Shown piece after piece: positions 1-4,559 of a stretch of DNA of 8,916 nt. Source of the stretch: Saprospiraceae bacterium (GTDB lineage Bacteria > Bacteroidota > Bacteroidia > Chitinophagales > Saprospiraceae); contig JAHDBO010000071.1 in NCBI GenBank assembly GCA_020630355.1, positions 1-8,916 on the forward strand, in the 5' to 3' direction. The position numbers and the translations under genes were made by a program. The notes under the pieces are model-generated. The model searched no databases. It was not told the DNA's origin and was given only the letters and a program-made list of their open reading frames with translations. Numbering within the stretch: position 1 is the stretch's first letter; every line of letters starts with the position of its first letter.

Positions 1-159
1 AAATTACTTTTGTTTGTGAGCGAAATTGCTTATTTATTCCTTGTTTTAAATTTAAGTTTTTTGACAAAAAACGTCCTGAAACTAGTTTTTTTAGGTAGAA
101 TTCAATTTTGAACATATCGGTTGTTATCGAATTATTGATGCTGTTCGTACTTTTGCACC
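1..159. other. Intergenic region upstream of mnmE
   Basis: I see no coding sequence in this AT-rich stretch. A TACTTTTG box at 5-12 on the + strand matches the Bacteroidota -7 consensus TAnnTTTG, but no reading frame follows it closely, so it may be a chance match or start a long leader. A 10-base palindrome, AAACTAGTTT (79-88), is followed by a run of T and could be a weak hairpin or a binding site. A second TACTTTTG at 148-155 is listed separately as the mnmE promoter. Confidence 0.6.
148..155 (+). promoter_or_regulatory. -7 promoter box of mnmE, leaderless geometry
   Basis: TACTTTTG is an exact match to the Bacteroidota sigma-A -7 element TAnnTTTG. In this promoter class the last G usually lies about five bases before the transcription start, which would put the start at about 160, the A of the mnmE ATG. 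No good -33 TTG stands at the usual 19-21 base spacing. The nearest TTGs are at 121-123 and 135-137. The box is seen directly; the leaderless transcript is inferred. Confidence 0.6.
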
Positions 160-1542
160 ATGAATAATATGGCAAAAGGATTAGGGGATACCATTGTAGC
201 ATTGGCTACAGCACCGGGCATCGGAGCAATTGGTGTCATTCGTCTTTCTGGAAACGAGGCGATTCAAATTGCAGATACATGCTTCTTCGGGAAAAAACTG
301 GAAAACCAAAAAAGTCATACGATTCATTTTGGGACGATTCGAGACAGCAAAGGGAATGTTATTGATGAGGTATTAGTGTCCTTGTTCAAAGCCCCCAAGT
401 CTTACACCAAAGAAAATGTAGTAGAAGTTTCTTGTCATGGCTCACCATACGTATTACAGCGAATCATTGAACTTTTTATAGAAAATGGTGCCCGAATGGC
501 AAAGCCAGGAGAGTTTACTTTACGAGCGTTCTTAAATGGGCAGATGGACTTGTCTCAAGCGGAGGCGGTGGCAGATTTGATTGCTTCCTCCTCGGAGACT
601 TCACACGACTTGGCGATGCGGCAGATGCGGGGTGGTTTTTCAGACCGGATTCAAGGCTTGCGCCAAGAGTTGATTGATTTTGCGGCATTGATAGAGTTAG
701 AGCTAGATTTTGGAGAAGAAGACGTGGAGTTTGCGAATCGGGACGATTTAAAAGCCTTGATTCAAAAAATACAAACTTTGATACGACAGTTGATGGATTC
801 CTTTCGTCTAGGGAACGTATTGAAAACAGGCGTAAGTACCGTTATCGCTGGTCGTCCCAATGCAGGGAAGTCTACCCTGCTCAACGCTTTACTCAATGAA
901 GAACGGGCTATCGTCTCTGCCATCGCAGGAACAACTCGTGACGTCATCGAGGAAAACCTGAATATCAACGGCGTGCAATTCCGTCTAGTAGATACGGCAG
1001 GTATCCGAGAAGCGCAGGATCAAATCGAATCCATTGGTGTGGAAAAAACCTTTGAGCAAATTGAACAATCCTCCGTACTGCTATATGTTTTTGATGTGAC
1101 GACCCTGCCTATAAGTGAAGTGGAGGAAGATTTGGAAAAATTGGCTAGGGCGAATTTACCTGTTTTGGTCATTGGTAATAAAATCGACCTCCTAGGCAAT
1201 TGGGCAATGGATACCTCCAAAATCTCCTACAAAACCTTATTTATTTCAGCAGGAAGAAAAGAAAATATAGACGCTGTTCGGCAAGCACTTTACGATTTGG
1301 TTATCCAAGGAGAAATCAAAACAGAAAGCACCATTGTCACCAACGCGCGCCACTTCGATGCCCTACAAAAATCGGACGAATCCCTTTCGGCTGTTCTTAC
1401 TGGCATGGCGTCAGGCATCACTTCCGACTTCGTCGCCATGGACATCCGTGCTGCGCTCCATCACCTTGGGTCGATTACTGGTGAAATTCATACTGACGAT
1501 TTATTAGATTCTATTTTTTCGAGGTTTTGTATCGGAAAATGA
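160..1542 (+). CDS. mnmE: tRNA modification GTPase MnmE (TrmE)
   Basis: MnmE is a cytoplasmic, potassium-dependent GTPase. With MnmG it installs the (carboxymethyl)aminomethyl group at C5 of the wobble uridine in tRNAs reading NNA/NNG codons of split boxes. The 460-residue product is full length. It has an N-terminal folate-binding domain (about 10-125, with ATAPGIGAIGVIRLSG near the start), a helical domain and an inserted GTPase domain. The G motifs are visible: GRPNAGKST (231-239), GTTRD (257-261), DTAG (278-281), NKID (340-343) and SA (363-364). The C terminus is CIGK (457-460), with the conserved Cys that is essential in the family. ATG 160 is chosen because the promoter box lies just before it. 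A second in-frame ATG at 169 (Met4) is an alternative if a short leader exists. Five tRNA genes follow, three of them for expected substrates. Confidence 0.97.
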   Translation: MNNMAKGLGDTIVALATAPGIGAIGVIRLSGNEAIQIADTCFFGKKLENQKSHTIHFGTIRDSKGNVIDEVLVSLFKAPKSYTKENVVEVSCHGSPYVLQRIIELFIENGARMAKPGEFTLRAFLNGQMDLSQAEAVADLIASSSETSHDLAMRQMRGGFSDRIQGLRQELIDFAALIELELDFGEEDVEFANRDDLKALIQKIQTLIRQLMDSFRLGNVLKTGVSTVIAGRPNAGKSTLLNALLNEERAIVSAIAGTTRDVIEENLNINGVQFRLVDTAGIREAQDQIESIGVEKTFEQIEQSSVLLYVFDVTTLPISEVEEDLEKLARANLPVLVIGNKIDLLGNWAMDTSKISYKTLFISAGRKENIDAVRQALYDLVIQGEIKTESTIVTNARHFDALQKSDESLSAVLTGMASGITSDFVAMDIRAALHHLGSITGEIHTDDLLDSIFSRFCIGK

Positions 1543-1814
1543 TATTCAGAAATCTTTTTTTCAAATAAATTCCCCTACTAAGGAACTAATCTCTCCTCCC
1601 TTAAGTTTATCCCTTTGAACACGCTAAAAAACGGCGTTTAAAAATCAAAAAGTCCTTTTATCATGGCAATGAAAATTGAACGACAGATTAAACAGGAACG
1701 AATCGAAGAGGTTCTTCCAATCCATTCTTAATCGCTTATACAAAGGTTGTAGCTATTAAGGACGGCTACAACAAAACCATTTTATAGAAGAAAAGAAAGA
1801 TACTGACGCTTGGT
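1543..1814. other. Spacer between mnmE and the tRNA cluster
   Basis: There is no recognised gene. A 22-codon frame, ATG 1663 to TAA 1731, rich in Glu, Lys, Ile and Arg, is too short to support as a gene. A clean hairpin lies at 1746-1772. No TAnnTTTG box was found in front of the first tRNA, so the source of cluster transcription (read-through from mnmE or a diverged promoter) is not clear. No convincing terminator closes mnmE; only a T-run near 1554-1561 follows the stop. Confidence 0.5.
1746..1772 (+). repeat. 8-bp perfect hairpin upstream of the tRNA cluster
   Basis: GTTGTAGC (1746-1753) and GCTACAAC (1765-1772) are perfect inverted repeats around an 11-base loop. Only a modest T-rich stretch (1780-1784) follows, so it is a poor classical terminator. 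It could be an attenuator or processing element between mnmE and the tRNA genes, or a weak mnmE terminator. The structure is read directly; its role is inferred. Confidence 0.45.
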
Positions 1815-1908
1815 GCTACTTCGTAGATCAATTGGATAGATCGTTAGATTTGGGTTCTAAAGGCAGCGGGTTCAAATCCCGCCGAGGGCTAGTACAGCCT
1901 AAGCACCA
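1811..1908 (+). repeat. Inverted repeat enclosing tRNA-Pro
   Basis: TGGTGCT (1811-1817) is complementary to AGCACCA (1902-1908), so the two could form a stem around the whole tRNA-Pro gene, as precursor stems do for rRNA. A T-run (1913-1919) follows the right arm. The left arm overlaps the first bases of the acceptor stem, so the enclosing stem and the tRNA acceptor compete. A shorter hairpin, GGCT/AGCC (1887-1890, 1896-1899), is also possible in the 3' trailer. Confidence 0.45.
1815..1890 (+). tRNA. tRNA-Pro(TGG), acceptor stem interrupted
   Basis: Manual folding gives a D stem GATC/GATC (1826-1829, 1839-1842), anticodon stem TTAGA/TCTAA with a TTTGGGT loop and anticodon TGG at 1851-1853, and T stem GCGGG/CCCGC with TTCAAAT loop. 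The acceptor pairs GC + CTTCG (1815-1816, 1819-1823) with CGAGGGC (1883-1889), but TA (1817-1818) is an unpaired 2-base insertion in the 5' strand. T at 1890 would be the discriminator, and no CCA is encoded. The D-arm and T-arm region resembles a tRNA-Arg body more than a usual tRNA-Pro. It is either a functional tRNA with a bulged acceptor, a tRNA with another precursor fold, or a decaying copy. The anticodon call is firm; the function is not. Confidence 0.6.
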
Positions 1909-2105
1909 GCACTTTTTTTCTTTCTATTTCTATCTCATATCGTTGGGTCTTGAATGTGTCATCATTCATTAGACATTATTCTATTTTCGATTTTGGTAAA
2001 AACATTAGGCTATAAAAGAATGATTTTCAATCTAATATCTAAAGACTAATTACTAATATCTGATTTTAGAATAAAATCTATTACTCATCATCTATGGTAA
2101 GACAA
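1891..2105. other. tRNA-Pro to tRNA-Ile spacer with heptad repeats
   Basis: There is no gene. The stretch is AT-rich and contains a degenerate period-7 run at 2031-2072, read as TCTAATA, TCTAAAG, ACTAATT, ACTAATA, TCTGATT, TTAGAAT. CTAATATCT occurs twice (2032-2040 and 2053-2061). I see no TAnnTTTG promoter box before tRNA-Ile. Confidence 0.55.
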
Positions 2106-2176
2106 TGTGCGATGATGTAATGGCAACATATCGTCCTGATACGACGACATTCCAAGTTCGAGTCTTGGTCGCACAA
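2106..2176 (+). tRNA. tRNA-Ile(GAT), Gln-like body
   Basis: The acceptor TGTGCGA/TCGCACA pairs at all seven positions, with A73 and no encoded CCA. The D arm is ATGT-AATGGCA-ACAT. The anticodon stem TCGTC/GACGA is perfect, with loop CTGATAC giving anticodon GAT (2138-2140) for Ile AUC/AUU codons. The variable loop has four bases, and the T arm CCAAG-TTCGAGT-CTTGG is perfect. The first pair U1-A72 and the D-arm and variable-loop sequence are more typical of tRNA-Gln than of the usual tRNA-Ile(GAT) found in rRNA operons. Being perfectly paired, it looks functional; the isoacceptor call rests on the anticodon alone. Confidence 0.8.
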
Positions 2177-2181
2177 CGATG

Positions 2182-2254
2182 TAGTTGAAAGATTAAAGTG
2201 TAAAGAGAATAGCTTAGTGTCAAAGTTCCCCCACTATCTTTTATCTATCAACTA
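2182..2254. repeat. Imperfect inverted repeat in tRNA-Ile/tRNA-Lys spacer
   Basis: TAGTTGAAAGAT (2182-2193) and ATCTATCAACTA (2243-2254) are complementary at 11 of 12 positions. They bracket 49 bases that include a heptad-like run, GATTAAA, GTGTAAA, GAGAATA (2191-2211). The pair nearly fills the spacer between the two tRNAs and could fold in the precursor RNA. The function is unknown. Confidence 0.4.
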
Positions 2255-2260
2255 AAAAAA

Positions 2261-2334
2261 TGCCTCGTAACTCAATTGGCTAGAGTACTCCGCTTTTAAC
2301 GGAGGAGTTGTGGGTTCGAGTCCCTCCGGGGCAA
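2261..2334 (+). tRNA. tRNA-Lys(TTT)
   Basis: The acceptor TGCCTCG/CGGGGCA pairs fully with one G-U, and A73 follows; no CCA is encoded. The D arm is ACTC-AATTGGCTA-GAGT. The anticodon stem CTCCG/CGGAG is perfect, with loop CTTTTAA and anticodon TTT (2295-2297). The variable loop has five bases. The T stem GTGGG/CCCTC has one T-T mismatch around a TTCGAGT loop. Starting with U1 is unusual for tRNA-Lys. U34 is an expected target of MnmE/MnmG and of 2-thiolation by MnmA. Confidence 0.88.
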
Positions 2335-2340
2335 CTTTAA

Positions 2341-2368
2341 TAATGAAGCGTGAAGAGTGAAGAATTGA
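2341..2368. repeat. Degenerate 7-base tandem repeat
   Basis: The stretch after tRNA-Lys reads as four heptads: TAATGAA, GCGTGAA, GAGTGAA, GAATTGA. The 15-base core starting TGAAGAGTGAAG (2351-2365) recurs exactly at 2536-2550 in the next spacer. It resembles the degenerate heptanucleotide repeats known from intergenic DNA of some cyanobacteria and other bacteria; no function is known. Confidence 0.6.
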
Positions 2369-2449
2369 TTTTTTAACCATCAAAACAAACGAATATGAAA
2401 GATCGAGACACTGACATCACTATGACTGGCCAGCAGCGGGTAGAAGCAT

Positions 2450-2521
2450 AGCCCGTTGGTGTAATGGTCAGCATAGACGCCTTTGAAGCGGAGGGTGAGG
2501 GTTCAAATCCCTTGCGGGCTT
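2450..2521 (+). tRNA. tRNA-Gln(TTG)
   Basis: The acceptor AGCCCGT/GCGGGCT pairs along its whole length with a terminal G-U, followed by T73; no CCA is encoded. The D arm is GTGT-AATGGTCA-GCAT. The anticodon loop CTTTGAA gives TTG (2483-2485). The T arm is GAGGG-TTCAAAT-CCCTT. The anticodon stem GACGC/GCGGA has only three Watson-Crick pairs next to the loop; the outer two are tandem G-A and A-G oppositions, which may stack as sheared pairs or reflect decay. U34 is an expected MnmE/MnmG and MnmA substrate. The antisense frame over it gives the GFEPSPSA-type peptide often misannotated opposite tRNA-Gln genes. Confidence 0.86.
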
Positions 2522-2532
2522 CTAAAATGAAG

Positions 2533-2586
2533 TAATGAAGAGTGAAGAATGAATGATTTACGTTATTCATTCTTCACTCTTCATTA
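2533..2586. repeat. Perfect 22-bp inverted repeat built from heptads
   Basis: 2533-2554 (TAATGAA, GAGTGAA, GAATGAA, T) is the exact reverse complement of 2565-2586 (A, TTCATTC, TTCACTC, TTCATTA), with a 10-base centre at 2555-2564 that can pair further. An additional AAATGAA heptad lies at 2525-2531. A hairpin, TCAGT/ACTGA (2587-2604), follows before tRNA-Glu. The long hairpin sits between tRNA-Gln and tRNA-Glu. It has no downstream T-run, so it is not a normal terminator. It may be a REP-like or MITE-like element or a precursor-processing structure. Confidence 0.7.
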
Positions 2587-2605
2587 TCAGTTACTAATCA
2601 CTGAA

Positions 2606-2680
2606 GGTCCCGAGGACGAAGTGGCGCGAGTCACCGGCCTTTCACGTCGGAGGTAGCGGGTTCGAGACCCGTCGGGATCA
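2606..2680 (+). tRNA. tRNA-Glu(TTC)
   Basis: The acceptor GGTCCCG/CGGGATC is followed by A73 with no encoded CCA. The anticodon stem CCGGC/GTCGG carries loop CTTTCAC and anticodon TTC (2641-2643). The variable loop has five bases, and the T arm is GCGGG-TTCGAGA-CCCGT. The D arm is unusual: a 3-bp GAC/GTC stem (2615-2617, 2630-2632) with a 12-base loop, and A rather than T at position 8. This may be a lineage feature rather than decay. It is the last gene of the cluster and is followed at once by a terminator. U34 is an expected MnmE/MnmG and MnmA target. Confidence 0.88.
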
Positions 2681-2682
2681 CT

Positions 2683-2714
2683 GAGCACCGAGCCATAGAA
2701 GTTTGGTGCTTTTT
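2683..2714 (+). terminator. Rho-independent terminator of the tRNA cluster
   Basis: AGCACCGAGC (2684-2693) pairs with GTTTGGTGCT (2701-2710), including two G-U pairs, around a 7-base loop. Four further T follow the stem at 2711-2714. It begins three bases after tRNA-Glu and ends before the convergent lipoprotein gene. Its core hexamers AGCACC/GGTGCT are the same as those around tRNA-Pro at the other end of the cluster. Confidence 0.75.
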
Positions 2715-2725
2715 AATTGTATTGA

Positions 2726-3325
2726 TTACCTGAAAACAAGGTCAATGTAGGGGACAGCGAAATTGGGCACAGGTCCTCCTCTCTGATAGAAATCCGCCGA
2801 GCTAATCGTCATCCCATTGTAAGTGTAAGGGAAGGACATGCCTTGTCGGTTTTCAACTAATCGACCGATAGTGTTTCCAATATTTGTGCCCCAGTTGGTT
2901 TGGATGCGTTTGATGGTATAAGAAGTCCCTGCTTGTAGAATAACAGTGCTAGTTGGCGTTACGTAACTAGTATTCGTATCCGAAAAAACATGGCTGCCAC
3001 TATATATGACTGTGGGACTTGCAGTGCTGTTGTCTACTATTTCCATAATATAAGGCGTACTTGCCACGCCCGGTTGGCTTTGATAACCAATCTTGCAGAC
3101 TTCCTCTGTCGTGCTCAAAGTGAAGGTGTAAGCGTGGATTTCTGTATCCATCGTTACTTTGTCTTGATAGTTGCTGCGGGTGCTCAAGTCAGCGTAAAGT
3201 TGGCTGAAGATACTGTTGGTCGCATCGCACTCTGGATCCATTCCATCGTCTGGTTCACAAGAGGTACTGAACATTAGAAAGCTTAGAGCAAAAAGGGCAA
3301 GGAGCTTGAACATGTATTTTTTCAT
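2726..3325 (-). CDS. Hypothetical secreted lipoprotein, beta-rich
   Basis: The 199-residue product has a type II signal peptide: MKKYMFK, a hydrophobic stretch, and a lipobox FSTSC with Cys23 as the likely lipidated residue, so it should be membrane-anchored. Residues from about 65 on are Ser/Thr-rich with alternating hydrophobics. An AGTSYTI stretch (about 144-150) and the end PYIDLVFR faintly recall DUF4082-type beta-sandwich domains, but this is a guess. No catalytic motif is seen. The gene is transcribed towards the tRNA cluster and diverges from rluA. An A/T-rich leader without Shine-Dalgarno precedes the ATG, as is usual in Bacteroidota. No clear -7 box was found; the nearest candidate (complement of about 3389-3400) has the wrong spacing. 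Confidence 0.85.
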   Translation of the reverse strand: MKKYMFKLLALFALSFLMFSTSCEPDDGMDPECDATNSIFSQLYADLSTRSNYQDKVTMDTEIHAYTFTLSTTEEVCKIGYQSQPGVASTPYIMEIVDNSTASPTVIYSGSHVFSDTNTSYVTPTSTVILQAGTSYTIKRIQTNWGTNIGNTIGRLVENRQGMSFPYTYNGMTISSADFYQRGGPVPNFAVPYIDLVFR

Positions 3326-3430
3326 GATTTTTTATATTGTGATAATGATTTAATTGATAAGGAGGTTCATGTATACATTTCATATTGGTCAAAAATCTTA
3401 CCTTGTACGACTGATTATTTTTTATTTTTT
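3326..3430. other. Divergent promoter region, lipoprotein and rluA
   Basis: These 105 bases separate two divergently transcribed genes and should hold both promoters. They are AT-rich with a long T-run (3418-3430) just before the rluA start. I found no exact TAnnTTTG box on either strand. TTATTTTTTTTGG (3422-3434) resembles a box with an expanded T-run but has the wrong length. Confidence 0.4.
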
Positions 3431-4294
3431 TTGGAAAAAATTGAAAAACATATTGTTCAGGGAGGCTCTCATCCCATCCGTCTGTCCGATTATTGCGTAG
3501 GTATTTTCGAGGCAATCCCTTCTAGGAAAGGCATGAAGAAAGCCATTCGAAAAGGCTACCTTTCGGTAAATGGGCAAGTAGGCAAAACGGGGGATTGGCT
3601 ACAAGGCGGAGAGGTGCTTGTTTTGCGACAAGCAAATTCAAACCAAGCTAAAAAGCCATTAGAATTTCCTTTAGAGGTCATATTTGAGGACGATTGTATA
3701 GCAGTAGTACGGAAGCCAGGGGGCATCATCACTAGTGGCAATGCCTATTTGAGCTTGGCAAATGCACTGCCCCATAATTTGGCGCAAAGCCAAGAAAAAG
3801 ACGCCCTCCCATACCCACAGCCTGCCCATCGACTGGATTATGCGACGAGTGGGCTAGTGCTAATCGGGAAAACTGCCTCTTGCCTGACGGCACTCAACCA
3901 ACAGTTTGAAAACCATCAAATCCAAAAGACTTACCACGCTCTAAGCGCTGGAGCAATGGAGCAGGAAGGTATTGTCAAAACCCCCATTGACGGTAAGTCA
4001 GCGACCTCTTATTATAAGGTGCTTGATGCTGTTGCGTCTGAGCGATATGACCGCCTCAATCTGCTTGAACTACGGCCTTCATCGGGGCGAAGACATCAAC
4101 TGCGAAAGCACTTGGCGAGTATCGGACACCCGATTTTGGGGGATAAAGATTATGCGACAGGGCAGTTGAAAAACTTTGGGAAAGGTTTATATTTACAAGC
4201 GAGCAGTTTGGTGTTCGAGCATCCTGTCACCAAAGAAAAAATGCAATTCGAGCTAGAATTGCCCAAAAAGTTTAAAAATATTTTTAAGAAATAA
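3431..4294 (+). CDS. RluA-family rRNA/tRNA pseudouridine synthase
   Basis: This enzyme isomerises uridine to pseudouridine in structured RNA. Within 287 residues there is an N-terminal S4-like RNA-binding region (about 15-65: PSRKGMKKAIRKGYLSVNG then GDWLQGGE) and the RluA catalytic domain. Motif HRLDYATSG (133-141) holds the catalytic Asp136. SSGRRHQLRKHLASIGHPILGD (217-238 region) is the conserved Arg/His motif near the active site. The target, 23S rRNA or tRNA, cannot be assigned. The start is TTG at 3431; no in-frame ATG or GTG precedes the S4-like region, and starting at the first internal Met (residue 35) would cut that domain. It is followed after 25 bases by the VF530 gene, probably in one operon. 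Confidence 0.9.
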   Translation: MEKIEKHIVQGGSHPIRLSDYCVGIFEAIPSRKGMKKAIRKGYLSVNGQVGKTGDWLQGGEVLVLRQANSNQAKKPLEFPLEVIFEDDCIAVVRKPGGIITSGNAYLSLANALPHNLAQSQEKDALPYPQPAHRLDYATSGLVLIGKTASCLTALNQQFENHQIQKTYHALSAGAMEQEGIVKTPIDGKSATSYYKVLDAVASERYDRLNLLELRPSSGRRHQLRKHLASIGHPILGDKDYATGQLKNFGKGLYLQASSLVFEHPVTKEKMQFELELPKKFKNIFKK

Positions 4295-4319
4295 CTCCTC
4301 TATTTTCATATCCTTCTAT

Positions 4320-4559
4320 ATGCAAGACAATAAAAATCTTGATTCTCAACCCAACAATCCATTGCATGGCATTCGCTTGGTGGATATTTTGGAGTATCTA
4401 GTGGCGGTTTATGGCTTTGAGGAATTGGGGAAACGGATTAATATTCGTTGTTTCAATCATGAGCCTTCGATTAAATCGAGCCTAAAGTTTTTGCGCAAAA
4501 CCTCTTGGGCAAGGGAAAAGGTAGAGCGTCTGTATCTTAAAACGACGGGTAAAAAATGA
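4320..4559 (+). CDS. VF530/DUF2132 family small protein
   Basis: The 79-residue product matches the VF530 (DUF2132, COG4628) family signature: NPLHGIRLVDILEYLV (13-28), RINIRCFNHEPSIKSSLKFLRKT (39-61), then WAREKVERLYL. The family is small, helical and thought to bind DNA from the fold of the Vibrio fischeri protein, but no cellular role is established. ATG 4320 follows rluA by 25 bases with no Shine-Dalgarno motif. Its TGA overlaps the next gene's ATG (ATGA at 4556-4559), which suggests translational coupling to the kinase/RapZ-C protein. Confidence 0.92.
   Translation: MQDNKNLDSQPNNPLHGIRLVDILEYLVAVYGFEELGKRINIRCFNHEPSIKSSLKFLRKTSWAREKVERLYLKTTGKK

Noticed and set aside
1200..1484. 94-codon frame on the + strand inside mnmE
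   Set aside because: Out-of-frame shadow of the conserved MnmE C-terminal region.
1663..1731. 22-codon frame upstream of the tRNA cluster
   Set aside because: Too short, no ribosome site or promoter, no recognisable peptide; kept only as a note in the spacer entry.
2373..2570. 65-codon frame on the - strand with an ARKGFEPSPSA-type peptide
   Set aside because: It is the antisense translation of tRNA-Gln(TTG) and flanks; this peptide type is a well-known false gene opposite tRNA genes.
2031..2586. Possible CRISPR array between tRNAs
   Set aside because: The repeats are 7-base degenerate units without uniform spacers, no cas genes are present, and they interleave with tRNA genes.
2990..3277. 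95-codon frame on the + strand inside the lipoprotein gene
   Set aside because: Antisense to a gene with a clear signal peptide and lipobox; its own product has no recognisable features.
3255..3515. 86-codon frame on the - strand overlapping the rluA start
   Set aside because: It overlaps both the lipoprotein signal peptide and the conserved S4-like region of the pseudouridine synthase; no domain.
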